Assembly (NCBI GenBank): GCA_947561395.2
Contig: OX387189.1
Span: forward strand, 21,514,329-21,578,328
From: Buxus sempervirens
Taxonomy: Eukaryota; Streptophyta; Magnoliopsida; Buxales; Buxaceae
DNA: 64,000 nt
Reading direction: 5' to 3'
In this document: positions 1 through 12,435 of the stretch, one piece after another
Layout: every line of letters starts with the position of its first letter
Position numbering within the stretch: position 1 is the first letter of the stretch
Position numbers and translations under genes: made by a program
Notes under the pieces: model-generated
The model's database searches: none
The model's input: only the letters and a program-made list of their open reading frames with translations
Told to the model about the DNA's origin: nothing

Positions 1-779
1 CCCAATTCAAATCTCCACCGTATACAATGTAGTTCCATCAGTGAAGACCAAAACCGCCAAATTTGAAGGCGATCCACCGCACGGATGTTTCCCGATCATG
101 TTTTGATTATGGCTGGTCAGACACCTCCATTAGCCACCTTCTTCCTTTCTCTCCCTCTTTTCTCTCAATAATAATCCCACGAAATTTCCCTCTTGTCTAA
201 CCTTAGTTTCCTATTTATACTAGGCTTTAGAAATCCTAAACCAACCCTAATTGGCTAATTTAATTTGGGCTAACCCAACCATGGTCTAGTTAAAGTCTAA
301 TCCTTCTAATTTAATTCCTACTTTTTCTCCACCTTCTATTTTTCTACTTAACAATCCTAATTAAGTTTCTTATTATCTAAACTCCTATTTATAACCTATT
401 TTCGTGCAAAATATTTAATTAAACATTATTATCACTTAAAACCTTATTTTCTCCAAATTAAGACGTGAAATCTCCTAATTACCCTTTTTCCCACTTTTAG
501 GCTTTTATTAATTTCTTTTAATTTCTAAATTGTTAAAATAAATTATTTCCTTCTATTTTCTAATTCTAGTTATTATTTAATGATCTAATTATTAATTACC
601 CTTTTCTGAAAATTACCAAAATACCCTTTTTATTCTTTTAGGCTAATTTCATTAAAATTCTTTCCTTATTTACAATTTATGACCTATTTGAATTACTTAC
701 CTCTAAATCTTCACTTAACTCAAATTTTCTTTTATTTATTATTTATTTATTTATTATGTGAAAATTTGGGATTTTACAA
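1..779 (-). mobile_element. LTR fragment, chromovirus-like, runs off window
   Basis: The retrotransposon gag reading frame on the minus strand is cut off abruptly near 780. The adjoining sequence, read on the minus strand, begins TGTAAAATCCC, a typical LTR start that resembles the TGTAAAACCCC start of the chromovirus 3' LTR at 20,297. The rest is very AT-rich with no coding sequence. I read it as the start of a minus-strand LTR inserted into the gag pseudogene. The other end lies outside the window, so target duplication and length cannot be checked. Confidence 0.5.
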
Positions 780-3075
780 AGTACCCTTAACAAAGAGTCC
801 CTATGTTTTTCAGAATTTAACAATAAGCCTAGTATTGAGATCTGGGCAGGGACTTTGTTCAACTGCTCGACAATATTGAACTCACTCTTTTTGATCATTT
901 TGATGAGGTCAATAGCCTCACTGTCAATTACCTGAGGGGCATCTTCCCCTACTTTGGCTTTTCCCTTATTTTTCTCTTCTTCCTTTTCCTTCTTTGTCTC
1001 CTTTTGTTTTTCTTCCACACCTACACATTTTCCTGACCTCATCATGAGGTTCACTTCTTTCATGCTTTCTGCCTCAGCTACAGGGAATGTAGTGGTGAAG
1101 GCTTCGCTGTAGTTCCATGGTACAGCCGATTCAGAGTAAGAAGGCTTAGGGACATTTATTACTAATGGGGGAAGTTTGGACTTCGATGATGAAGTCTGAG
1201 TAGGAGGAACATCTACAACCAATGGGGGACATTGTTTTGGTTGAGGAGTTACAGAAGTAACAGAAGCATTGAGAGGGTCACAATTTATGACCAATGGCGG
1301 TTTGGACTGAATAAGTGATGTGAAGGTGGGTGGACTGCAATTGATTACCAGAGGTGGTTTTGCAATATTCAATTGGGCCATGAGAGAGGAGGCCCGGTCC
1401 GAAGAAAAACTAATGTTCTCAGCAGCACTCTCATTCTTTCTTGAAATTACATTTATTTCTTTGTCCTTATTTCCTTTGTCAAAATATACTTTGACCGTTG
1501 TCCCTATAGGAGCAATTAACTGGGATGGGTCAAAGGTTATTTCATCAGAGGAAATGACCCCTATGACATTAGATGGGTCTGCCCCATGATGCTGAGGCAA
1601 AGGGTTTTGACCTATGTCTGTTCTAGGAGGATTGGGAGCCTCTGTATTGAAAGACAGGGTATTCTGGTCAAGCAAATCCTGAATGGCGTGTTTCAAAGGC
1701 CAACACTTGTCAGTAGGGTGCCCAGGTGCACCCATGTGGAAATCACAAGTGGTGGAAGAGTCAAAATTTCTCCCCTTGGATGCATTCGGATTGGGTTTTC
1801 TTAAGGTAATATACACTGCTTGCAATAAAGTGGGTAGCAACTGAGACGGAGACATTGGAATAGGGGTGAAAACCCTATTTCTCCTTGTTGCGAAATAGGC
1901 ATCCCTTTCCTCTTTAGTAAAATCCCTCTTTTGGTCTGAGGGTGCTCCTGGAACATTAACCCTCATGGGGGCTTGGGTAGATGGAGCAAATGGAGTAGGA
2001 AAATGAGCGGATATATTAATTTGTATGGGCTTATTAGGGCCTGATGGTGGCTGCACCATGTTCACTTCCCCCTCTTTCTTGTTCCCATTCTTTTTCAACC
2101 CACTTCCTTTCTTCAGATTGGGGTCCTGTTGACTGACCATAGCAGAGTGGTCAATTATTTTACCTGACCTGATCCTGTCTTCGATTCGGTCAACCACTTG
2201 TACCAAGGCAGCAAAATTAGTGGTGGTCTAACCCACCAGGTGGCTGTAGAATGGTTGACCCCATGTACTGATGAAAGTGGAAATCATTTCCTGCTCTAGC
2301 ATGGGTGGCCTGACCTGAGAGGCAGTCTCCCTCCATCTCTTGGCATACTACCTTACGGATTCATCCCTTCCTTTGCTCATTCTCATTACATCGTACCTAT
2401 CTGGCACGATCTCTGAATTGAACCTGTATTGAGCTAGGAAGGCATCTGCTAGGTCCTTCCATCTTCTGATCTTTCCATGATCCAAGGTGGCAAACCACCT
2501 CAAAGCCATTCCGGTTAAGCTCCTTTGGAAGAGCTGAATCAGAACACCCTCATCTCGACCGAACTGGCATAAGGCACCACAGTACAACTTCAGATGGCTC
2601 ATGGGGCAGCCCGTGCCATCATACTTGTCCAGGTCTGGGCACTTGAACTTGGCTGGCAGGTTAACATTAGGGTATAGGCACAAGTCCTCAAAGTTAGTGC
2701 CCCCAAAGTTGTTCACCCCTTTTACCTCCCTCAGTTCGTCTTAGATCATTTCTAGTCGGTTCATGAATTTCTTTTCCATTTATTCCCTCATCCTTTCTTT
2801 TTCCTTTTCTTTGTCCGACTCAACTGTCTCATCCCTGATTAGTATAGGTTCAGGGGTAGGTTCATAAATGGGTTTAGGAATAGGTTGAACCGGAGGTGGA
2901 ATGTTGATTTGGGGTGGAGGTGCTGGGTTGGAAGTAGATGCTTGGTTCTGAGCTTGCACTTGTTGGCCCTGCACCGACAGTATGTTCTCTAGCATTCAGG
3001 CTAGTCCTGCCACTTGCTCCTGGAGCAAGGCAACATCTGGGTTAGGAATATCAGCTTCATTCTCAGTGGGATTCA
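780..3075 (-). pseudogene. Tat-lineage gag pseudogene
   Basis: Gag capsid and nucleocapsid precursor of the retrotransposon, truncated. Translation from the ATG at 3075 matches the gag of the full element: proline-rich N-terminus, retrotransposon gag domain (2,348-2,716, containing the motif LTGMALRWFATLD), then a linker and a CDFHMGAPGHPTDKC zinc-knuckle-like motif that keeps its first cysteine, which the full copy has lost. Stops interrupt it near 2,996, 2,778, 2,742, 2,346 and 2,228; several are CAG to TAG or CAA to TAA relative to the full copy. The longest open stretch is 743-2206, whose last codons already read into the inserted LTR. Protease is missing. Not functional. Confidence 0.9.
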
Positions 3076-3319
3076 TGGTGCGAGCTCTTGATCTGGTTAT
3101 AGGAGCTATGGTTGCAAGTGTATTGGTACCTGGAAAAAAAAAAAAAGAAAAATATCAGTACCCATTTAATCTCATTAACATACCTATGAATGCCTATGTG
3201 CAGGTTAAGTGAACACGAGTTTGGATTTTTTTCTTTATTTGCCTCTTTTTTTTTCTTTTTTTCTTTTTAATTGTTGGAATATTCTATGGCTTCCAACAGG
3301 TCCCACAAAAAAAGAGAAA

Positions 3320-4090
3320 AGGATCTGAAATTCAAAGGCTTTCAGGGGCTCAGGGATATTTTTGAAAAAGGTCTGAAATTCAAAGGCTTTCAGAGGCCCA
3401 GGGATATTTTTGGAAAAAAGTCTGAAATTCAAAGGCTTTCAGAGGCCCAGGGATATTTTTGCAAAAGGTTTGAAATTCAAAGGCTTTCAGAGGCCCAGGG
3501 GTATTTTTGAAAAAGGTCTGAAATTCAGAGGCTTTCAGAGGCCCAGAGATTTTCGAGAAAGGTCTGAAGTTCAAAGGCTTTCAGAGGCCCAAAGATCTGA
3601 AATTCAAAGCCTTTCAAAGGCCTAAAGGTAAAGTCTGAAATTCAAAGGCTTTCAGGGGCCCAAAGATCTGAAATTCAAAGGCTTTCAGAGGCCCGAGGAA
3701 AAAGATCTGAAATTCAAAGGCTTTCAGAGGCCCAGGGATATTTTTGAAAAATGTCTGAAATTCAAAGGCTTTCAGAAGCCCAAGGATTTTCTGAAATTCA
3801 AAGGCTTTCAGAGGCCCGAGGAAAAAGATCTGAAATTCAAAGGCTTTCAGAGGCCCAAAGGTAAAGTCTGAAATTCAAAGGCTTTCAGAGGCCCAAAGAT
3901 TTTTGAGAAAAAGTCTGAAATTCAAAGGCTTTCAGAGGCCCAAAGATTTTTGAGAAAAAGTCTAAAATTCAAAGGCTTTCAGAGGCCCAAAGATTTTTGA
4001 GAAAAAGTCTGAAATTCAAAGGCTTTCAAAGGCCCAAAGATTTTTGAGAAAAAGTCTAAAATTCAAAGGCTTTCAGAGGCCCAAAAGATT
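3320..4090 (-). repeat. Leader tandem array, about 18 copies of a 21-bp inverted repeat
   Basis: About 18 copies of a conserved core, read on the plus strand as CTGAAAT - 7 nt - CTTTCAG followed by AGGCCC, with spacers of variable length. The same array lies in the opposite orientation at 30,960-31,680 in the full element, so it is a family trait of the leader. The core is 21 bp with near-palindromic ends. Open frames through it arise from the repeat and are not genes. Confidence 0.92.
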
Positions 4091-4223
4091 TTTTTTTTGT
4101 TTCACATTTTGTTAAATTTTTTTTAAACGTTTTATTCAAACTCATTTCCCTTTATCATCATTTAAAGGTTAAAGGAACAAGATTTAGTGGGAAAAAACTG
4201 TTTAAAATTGAATTTTCCTCGAA

Positions 4224-4356
4224 AACCGCATATACAGTACGGTCCGGCCTTGCCCGCATTTAAATTACGAGCGAGCCGTGACCGTGTAGTTAACACGGGC
4301 GAGCCTAGCCCGTATAACCAATACGGGCGAGCCCAGCCCGTGTAATAAATGCGGTT
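4224..4356 (-). promoter_or_regulatory. 21-bp palindrome cluster, 5 units, leader
   Basis: Five 21-bp units start at 4224, 4252, 4280, 4308 and 4336, an exact 28-bp period. Each has 7-bp inverted arms around a 7-bp centre; unit 4 is GCCCGTA - 7 nt - TACGGGC. Linkers are 7 bp. The equivalent cluster in the full element is at 30,698-30,830. The function is unknown; see findings. Confidence 0.88.
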
Positions 4357-5589
4357 TATGGAGCTCTTTTATGTTTTTCCAGTTTTTACATGATTTGATC
4401 ACTTTGATTACTCATCCAAACATATGGTTCACCCTTGCTAGGCTTCTAAACTATCCCAAAGTGGACTTTGACCTATTTTCAAAAATACATGTTTAGGAAG
4501 GCACATGTTCCCTCCAAATTGACACCATATTCAGGGGTATGGTACCCTTTGGTTGCCTCTTGTATGAACATTGGGTAGGATTGATTCTGAACAGAGTTAA
4601 AAACTCTTCCTATGGGCTACACCAATTTTAGGATACATGCCTATTTAGAACAATTTTATCCCAAACCGATGGACACCATGACACCCCTATGACATGAAAA
4701 TAATGCAAAAGTTAGGGTTACCTTGTTTATCTTCAATACGGCATCCGCATTATGCCTTGGCTTGCGAACCATGCAAACGGCCTTCCCTCAATTACAAACC
4801 CATATCCCTATGTAATTGTGTACTATAGCCAAAAACGTGTATCTCCACCTTCAAGCGTAGGGGTTTTGGGTTTTGGCTTAATGGAAACTTAGAACTCAAG
4901 CCTAGTGATGACCAGGATCGAATCACAGATCCACGTTATCATCACATCATTAGCCCAAAGTTCTAAGGTGAATGTTTTCACTTTCACTTTCCGAAGTATC
5001 GACCTCGTTGCGCCAAGCTACACACATTCGGGTTCAACTTCCTATAGGTTATGGGTAGGCTGTGTAAAAAAATAAAATGTGCACAGTGCATTGTAAAAAT
5101 TGGGTGCATTCACAACGTCCCAAACCCTTGCCACTCTTTTCGTAGCCATGCATATACAAACCAATGCATAATAGGAAAGCATATTTAAAGTAAACAAGTA
5201 AACAAGCAATCCTATAGCACCTAAACATGCTCACAAAAATCACCCAAACATGTAAACATATGATCATGTTATACAACCCGAAAACACATCATGGAGATCA
5301 TGCTGAAAATTAAAACATTCTATTATAAAAATACAGCAAGAAATCAGCATGGTTTAGCAAAACAAACCCCCCTACGCATGTTTCTAGAAACAATCCTATA
5401 AATCAGAATTAAGCATGTTTCTACCCCCATGAATTCTTAAGCAAAAATTCAAATTTAAAACATACTAAACATGCTTAAGAATACAAAATAGCAAGCAAAA
5501 CCATAGAACATATCAAACATGCTAAAAATAGCAAGCAAAACAAAACACCAAAACATGAACAAAAACACCAAAAGGCTGAAATCCTCAAG

Positions 5590-5607
5590 TCCCCATCAGA
5601 GTTGTCA
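5590..5607 (-). other. Mutated primer binding site (tRNA-Arg type)
   Basis: Directly inside the LTR end at 5610 there is a sequence matching the full element's PBS (29,482-29,499) with several transitions. It marks this LTR as the 5' LTR of a minus-strand element. Confidence 0.75.
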
Positions 5608-5609
5608 GT

Positions 5610-7411
5610 TGCGAGACATGGAAAAAATTGATTCAATGACTTCCTAATTATCACACGGGATTGGTTAAAAACACAGAGTCGCCACCATTCTGTTTAGGTG
5701 TGAATGAACACCAAAATATCAAATAAGTACAAAAAGGCAAATTTAGGGTAAAAATAACCTTCTAAAAAAAAACCAAAGATGGGTAAGGGGATTAGGTTAT
5801 GAATAGGGGAAGGTGTTAGGCACCCTTATTCATCCACACAAGGTGGTTGCCAGGCATTGTTCATGTTAAAATAAAGGAAAAAAGGCTTGCTATAACAATC
5901 ATAAAAAATCACAAAAAAGTGTATCGGTTTTTCATACAAATAGCCTGATTGATCCAAAACTTTCAAATATGATCATACTATTCCTAGGGTTTCATGATTA
6001 AAATAAAATTGAGATAAAATCAAATAAAAACAATCTAAAGTGAAAACTTAAAAAATCTGGCTTCAAGTTAAATTCTAGAAATCTAGAAAAATATGATTTT
6101 TATAAAATATTGCAGAATTGAACTTGAATAGTCCAGGACATAGATATAGCCCAAATTTCACATTAAATCAAGAAATCAAAACCAAAAATACCCACGTTGA
6201 TGAAGATCATCAAAAGGGGAGAACTTAGACCGTAGGGTCTTCTCTCAAAAGTGAAAAACGATTCAAAAGCCATCTCATGAAACCCTACAAGTTACTTTCA
6301 GGCTTCTGAATCCAGATCTATCATACTGATCATGATGGATCCAGGATCTTAGCCTAATAACACAAAAATCACGAAAACAGTGCTGTAGGTGCAAAAGTGT
6401 GAAAAATCCAAATTTTACAAAAAAAAGTGGGGATCTCATGCTATAGACATCATGGATTCATAGGATTCATTAAGATTCAATCACAAGATCATTAAAACAT
6501 TAGCAGGATATCCAAAGCAGTCACATCTCACAGATTAGAGCACATGGGGGTCTACCCTACGGATCCACCTGTTCTCTTTTCCCCTAGCTCTCTCTTCACG
6601 TTTTATGGCTAGAGAGGAATCTTGAGGTACTTAGAGATAGGTTTGGGTACACAAGCACAATCAAAGGCTTTATTCTAGAAAAAGGAAAAAAACAGATTAT
6701 AGGGTTCTATTCTAGGGATCCACCTGTTCCCCTTTCCCCTAGCTCTCTCTTCACCTTTTACGGCTAGAGAGGATTCTTGAGGTACTTAGAGATAGGTTTG
6801 GATACACAAGATAAAAGGAGGCCTTATTCTGCAGCATTAGAGAAGATCCTATTATCTCTAGAATTGAAGACAGAAAATAAAAGGGATAAGGGACTTACCT
6901 GGATTAAGCAAGCAAAGCAGCAGGGATTCCTCTATTCTCTTGGAGCTCCTTGGACTTCATAATTTCGTGGCCCTTTGCTTAAGGATCTCACCTCTATTTA
7001 TAAGCAAACCCAAGGGTATGGCTGGTCCAGAGGGATATACCTTGATCCCCCCACATTGGGTTAAAAATAAGGATAATGCCCATCCATGGCCAACAAAGAT
7101 ATTTCAAACAAATAAAAGTGATAATTCGCTTATCTAAAGATATATTGGACTGAAGATAAGGCTCAGAAATCGAGCAAGGATCAAATTCGCACAAATCTCC
7201 TGCGCCCGTATTTACATTGCGGGCAAATGGTGTCCGCATTCTTATTACGGTCACTGCGTGCCCGTATACAAATTTCGGGCACAGTCAGCCCATGGATGCA
7301 ATACGGGCAATGCTTAAATTATTGAATTTCATGCATTTTTGACCTGTTTCAAATCCTAATTAATATTTTCAATTATTTTCTCATTTTGTAGTGCAATTTG
7401 GGATGTCTACA
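5610..7411 (-). mobile_element. 5' LTR of the decayed Tat copy
   Basis: The 1.8-kb LTR runs on the minus strand from TGTAGACATCCC at 7411 to CATGTCTCGCA at 5610. It has a TATA box (minus strand, 6992-7002, TATAAATAGAG) about 200 bp downstream of a four-unit palindrome cluster (7204-7308). Two copies of the conserved TCTCTCT/AGAGAGA-type stem-loop lie near 6,585 and 6,740. A PBS-like GAGTCGCCA on the plus strand lies near 5,680. The base after the right end is host chromovirus sequence; the left partner is missing, so no target duplication can be tested. Confidence 0.88.
7204..7308 (-). promoter_or_regulatory. 21-bp palindrome cluster, 4 units, LTR U3
   Basis: Units start at 7204, 7232, 7260 and 7288, an exact 28-bp period, with 7-bp arms such as GCCCGTA and TGCGGGC and 7-bp linkers. 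The cluster sits about 200 bp upstream of the minus-strand TATA box at 6992-7002, the same place as in the other LTRs of this family. Confidence 0.9.
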
Positions 7412-9517
7412 GGGGTGAGTAAATTAACTTGGAATCAAGGTAGTTATATTAATTAGAAGGTTAGGTTTATGAAGAAACAAGTGTGGAAGTTAAAGATTAG
7501 ATCAGTCCTATGCCAAGTTGCTCAATTGGAATTGATGTCTGCAGATTTTGAGTGTGTGCTGAGTGCTGCCGAGGGGCGCCTACCCTCTCAGCAGCCTATA
7601 TTTTTTATTCATTTCAAGCTCTTGTTAAACCTATTATGGAAGTTCATTTAGGATTACTTTGGGAACTATATATCCTAGCGATAATTTGAAGTACCTGGAG
7701 GGTATTGTATTAGATACTTTACATCACAAATCGGGTTTGGTGCTGAGTGGTGCCTACTTTTCCTAGAGGTGGGCACCCAGCTCACCACTAGCACCCTTGT
7801 CTTAGTTTTAAGCAATCTTGTGGGGGTTTAATTAGAGAGTTTAATGAGAAGTTATTAAGGGACTTTGGGGGATTAGGAAATACTGGTATTAGGTGCTTTC
7901 TTGGTATCAAGTAAAGAAATCAGAAACTGTTCTAGTTAAGTTTGGTGAATTATTAGACTGCTGAAAATTCTCCAGCACATATACATTATACATTTTACAT
8001 TTTAAAAGCTAAATTGGGAACTACTTAAAGGTTTAATTATTGATGATTACCAGGGATTGGAATGAATAAGGAGATACTGAATTAGGTGTTTAAAGAGACT
8101 TAGTAAGCATGGTATTTGTTTTCAGATTTGGTATAGGTGAGTTAGGAGCATTGGAGTTACAAATTAAAGACTATAGGATTGTCTCTTTTAGGTTCAAAAA
8201 CACATTTAAGGTTGCTTGGGAATCATATTAAGGAATAATTATAGAATTGAGTTTAGCTTAAAGGTGGAAATATGAGGAGTGCAAACAATGGAATTTCATG
8301 TGTTAGTCGGAGTATTTAAAGGTCATTTCTAGCATAAGTGACCTGAAATAATTCTTGTGGGGAAAACCTACATTTTACAGCTTTAAATGAGTTCAGCACA
8401 TCCCTATTGATAGTAGGAATAAATTCTAAGATTTTACACTCGAAGTTACCGGTTTAACCGAAATTCGACCGTCTTACTAAATTTAAGATTATAAAAGGGT
8501 TTTTATGCAATATTATGGAAAAAGGGTTTTAAACAAAATATTTAGTTTAAATGGACTATTTGGAGTTCTCCATACACTTGGAGGATAGTTTTATTGTCTT
8601 GATGAAAAGATGTTATTCTACCTCCGTGTATCTCGATATGAGTTTGAAACCTCTCCATGTACCTTGGATTGGGGATTTGTTTTCTCCATGTATCTTAGAG
8701 GGTGATGATGCTTTCATTGGCACTATTGGGATTGGTTTGGTTATTTTGATTGTTGGCTATGAGTCTAGATGGCATAGCTCAGTGTGGATCCACATTCATC
8801 AAGTTAAGAGCTAGGTAGTGGAATAGATTGATCTTTGCTACTTGTAATACTTTGTTCGCGCACGCGTTCTATCATGTATCGATGAGGCCTTCTCTGTATC
8901 TGGTTGGCTGCAGCTATCCCTCATTTTATTGTGTATCTCGGACTATGACTGGATTAGTACTTTCCAACCCATTACTGTATTTGGATGGGTTGTCCTGCAA
9001 TAAGTCGATGATCATGTAACTCGGCTTCGCACATAAGCTGGGAGGTGGCATAGTGAGCAGGGTCTTTACACTAGTTAAAGGCAATTTATTTCATGAGTCC
9101 ACCGTGGACTTATCTCTGATAATTGCATGTAATGAAGTTCTGTTATACCATGATTGTTGATATTTTCCTTTATTAGTATATATGTTGGGTTTTGATTACT
9201 TGGATTACTCGTAAATGTTGGTTATTGTTACTGATGCATGATTTACTATTGAAGCATGTTTTTAGAACTGTTATAAATGTTTTGTTGCCTGCATGTGCTA
9301 CTTGCTGAGATATTCGTATCTCATTACATTTTGTTTTGTTTTCAGATCCTGGTGAGGATGATCTTGGTGGGGTTGAGCCTGTTACTGAGTTCCTTGAGTA
9401 TAGGGGAGAGGATTACTTTGTAGAGTGATTTTGGGGATTTCAATTGTTTGTTGATTACATTTGATATAGTGAGTAGGACTTGATTGTAATTGTTCTTTTC
9501 ATTTGTGGATTGGGTGA
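7412..9517 (+). mobile_element. Probable 5' LTR and flank of decayed chromovirus
   Basis: This stretch has no credible coding sequence. It precedes the integrase fragment of a plus-strand chromovirus and begins GGGGTGAGTAAATT, like an internal part of that element's 3' LTR at about 20,385. A TTGTTTTCAG stretch near 9,340 resembles the splice-acceptor-like segment common in Tekay LTRs. I read it as degraded 5' LTR, with gag, protease and RT deleted before 9,518. The boundaries are uncertain. Confidence 0.4.
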
Positions 9518-9819
9518 TTGGGTTTCTTAGCGAACTCTGATATTGTTGTTGATGTTAATAAAATGCAATTTCATGTCTTCTTACACTCGAAGTATGCAGT
9601 GCACCCAAGGAGTACAAAGATGTACAAGAATCTGAAGGAGATCTATTGGTGGTCAGGAATGAAGAGGGAGATTGCAGAGTATGTGGCTAAGTGTTTGACA
9701 TGTCAACAAGTGAAGGCTGAGCATCGTAAGCCACCTGGGCTACTTCAGTCACTTCCTATTCTAGAATGGAAGTGGGAACATGTGACCATGGACTTTGTGT
9801 CTGGATTGCCCTTGACAGC
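9518..9819 (+). pseudogene. Chromovirus integrase fragment 1 (zinc finger and start of core)
   Basis: The translation has the HHCC zinc-binding module of a Ty3/gypsy integrase (HSKYAVHPRSTKMY, then CLTCQQVKAEH) followed by the start of the catalytic core, EHVTMDFVSGLP, which carries the first catalytic aspartate. The wording is typical of Tekay-type plant chromoviruses. The frame breaks at 9820 where an LTR is inserted and the protein resumes in pieces at about 15,200, 17,226 and 19,784. Gag, protease and RT are absent upstream, so this is a deleted, dead copy. Confidence 0.9.
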
Positions 9820-10885
9820 TGTGCGCACCTGATTTCGGTCACACGATGAGGCGCACGCGAGATGATGCGTGCCTCGAGACTTGTTTGGAGTCGCCACTGC
9901 CTGATGGGGTGCAGGCAGACACCTGGGTGCCTATTTTTGTCTATTAAGGCTTGGTCTGCGGCTAGAGATTCTAAGCAAGTTCTCGGTCGCGGTTGGGGAA
10001 GTCCGTAGACACCCTAGTCCACCCCGTCGAATGACGGGTCCCATGGGTTTCCCCGGTTTGAGTCAACTTTGGTCTCTCACTCACCCGATTCCTATTCCAG
10101 TGTTCAATTTGGTTAAGTCTGGCAGGACCGCCAAAGTGGTGTGGGTCCCTTTACTTGGTTTTATCTTTCTTAGCTTAAAGTGGTGTGAGTCGGATTGGGC
10201 AGGCCCCGTTGGAAGGCCCGCGGATTCCTTGGTGGGCTTGGTTAAGCCCACGTGTCCCCTGGTGGGCCTCGGTCTAGCCTGAGAGGCCCTTTGGGCTTGG
10301 TTCAAATGAATTAATTTTATTTGGATTTCAAGTTTGATTGTTTAAGTGGATTTCCAAGCCAAAGTGCGCCGGGATTGCTTTGTAGGCCCTTGAGTGGGCC
10401 ACACAGTTGGTTGCCAAGTAGTTTTGATTATCTTTCTTAATCTATGCCAAAGTGGGCCAGGATTTGGGCTTGGGGCCCTTTACCTGGGCTTGGGCTTGAA
10501 AGCCCAAGTCTTCATGAGTTAGGGTTTGGAAACCCTAAAATTGGTTCGCTTTAATGGGCTTTAGCGGGCGCGATCGGCCCTACCCGCAGTCTCGGCCAAA
10601 CCAAACCTAGATCTAAACATGCATGTTGCCCCAGTTGGGCTTTGGTGGGCCTCAAGGGGTCTGGCCCACTCAACTCTCTTAATCATCTTATTTAAGCACA
10701 ATAGGTTTGTCGGGCTTGGTGGGCGCCGTTGGAAGGCCCACCTGGAATCAATTTGGACCGGGTCGGTCCATGGCCCATCTTGGGTTTCCGGGTGACCCGG
10801 AAACCCTTCTGGTTCATCCGGATGTGATCAAACAAACCAAAAAACAGCACAAGATTAGAAATGGCAAGAAAAAGCAATCTGGCAG

Positions 10886-10950
10886 TGTAGCTGGCCTAAG
10901 ATGCCGGTTACACATAAGGGTCAATGTATCCGGCATCTTTAGCCGGCTAC
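10886..10950. promoter_or_regulatory. Palindrome pair inside LTR
   Basis: Two inverted repeats, about 27 bp (10,886-10,912) and 25 bp (10,926-10,950). The second has arms GTATCCGGC and GCCGGCTAC around a 7-nt centre. It is a variant of the 21-bp palindromes elsewhere in the nest, and occupies a position similar to the second cluster (18,085-18,189) of the related solo LTR. Confidence 0.7.
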
Positions 10951-12189
10951 GAACATGACTCTGTTGATCCTACTTGAGTTGCTGGATCAACCTACAGAAG
11001 CTGCTTTTTTGGATTTTTGCTATGGGCTTGGATTCTTAGGCCTCTTGGGGTGTTCTAGGGATTGTGGGGGCTACTGTGTGAGCCCACGTTGGTTCAGGTG
11101 AAAGCCACTTGGCTCTCTTCTTGATGTTTTGAAAATTAAAGGGAGGAGATGGTGGCCAGGGCTTGCCTCCTCCTCTTTTCTGGACCCACTTGATGCACAA
11201 ACAGGGACTCAAGTGTCCCTGTCTTGGGTTCCTTTTTCTTCTAAGCGATCCCCCATTATCCTACATAAAACAGCAAGCGAAGTGGAGCATCCACAAACAT
11301 GCTTCAAGTAAACAAAAACCCAATCCAGCCCCATGGAACATGTGCAAAGGGGGGACTGACTTTTCATGGCCAAAACAGCAACTAAACATGAGTTATGATC
11401 CTAAGTGAACACATGCAAAAGTAAAGAAAAACAAGCATGCTCAAAGCTATGATCCTATCCAAATGAGTAAAGGAACATATATCACCCATCCCTCCTATTA
11501 TAACCATATGCACCCAACTCACACATCTAACTAAAAAGTGTCTAAAGAAGGGAATAGGGGGGATTAAATTGGGATACATTGGAATAAATGGAAGGAACAT
11601 GCTCCTCCATTAAAAGTAAAACGATAGCAATATTAATATCCCTATGGAACAGCAATCCTATGCCACTTAAAACCATGCTTAAGGAACTCTCCTTCTCCTA
11701 AAATACCCATCTTACCTCATGAAAGCAACATCTTTGTGATGGTATATATCAAAACAAAAATAGTGTAAACAAAGGAACAGGCATGAATCTATTATCCTAG
11801 CAGCAAACACATGACATGCACAAAATCCAACATGCTTCAAATCATGTCATCTTTATATATGTGAAACAAGATAAACAAAGTGCTCACCTTGGGGGTTTAG
11901 ACCCCTTTTTGAGTGTGTGGAACTCCTTGAGATGCACGAGCAACTGCTGGAGCAGCACCTCTCCCCCACCAACAGCAACTTCTTTTCTTGGTTGTGAGGA
12001 AATGGAGAAAAAGAAGGAGAAAAGGGGTTGGGTAATGTTTAGGTGGTGTCTTGGGTGATATGGGGGCAATGAGGGGTTGAATGGGAGGTTTTCGGAGCAA
12101 GGACAAAGGGGGAGGAAGAGGTGGAAGCAGCCAAAAAGAAGCCAACCCCGGAAATGGGGCTGCTGTTGCCTTTTTATAGAAAGATTTTT

Positions 12190-12435
12190 GTATCCGGAAT
12201 TTAATGTCGGATACACTATACTTCCTTTGTATCCGGCATATTATGTCGGATACACTGCAGTTCCTTTGTATCCGACATATTATATCGGATACAAGACATA
12301 ATAATTTCGAAAATTAAATGCCACCGCGAATTTGTCGGCGAATCGGCGCGAATCTCGCCGAGCAAATCTTTGTATCTGACATTTGATGTTGGTTATACAC
12401 AAACCTATGTTTATCCGATATATTTGACCGGATAC
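12190..12435 (-). promoter_or_regulatory. Palindrome cluster with 39-bp period, LTR promoter
   Basis: Three 25-bp units start at 12190, 12229 and 12268, an exact 39-bp period. Arms are GTATCCGGC and GTCGGATAC around a 7-nt centre. Two weaker units follow (12,372-12,398 and 12,409-12,435). The cluster lies 12 bp upstream of the minus-strand TATA box at 12,169-12,178. The geometry (7-nt centre, CCG/CGG in the arms) matches the 21-bp units of the other LTRs although the bases differ. Confidence 0.85.

Larger units (their letters stand above)
780..7411 (-). mobile_element. Decayed Tat/Ogre-like retrotransposon, 5' part
   Basis: A minus-strand relative of the full element at 27,657-48,885. Read on the minus strand it holds, in order, a 5' LTR (7411 to 5610), a mutated tRNA-Arg type PBS, a long noncoding leader with a 21-bp palindrome cluster and an 18-copy tandem array, then gag broken by stops. 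Gag stops at about 780 where another LTR has inserted. Protease, pol and the 3' LTR are absent from the window. The leader aligns by eye with the full copy throughout but has many small differences, so it is clearly older. Confidence 0.85.

Noticed and set aside
3320..4090. CRISPR-like regular repeats
   Set aside because: Spacers are short, similar and irregular, and the array lies in a plant retrotransposon leader.
10031..11408. Short frames within the 3.2-kb LTR
   Set aside because: Both strands open by chance in GC-rich LTR sequence; no domain or codon bias.
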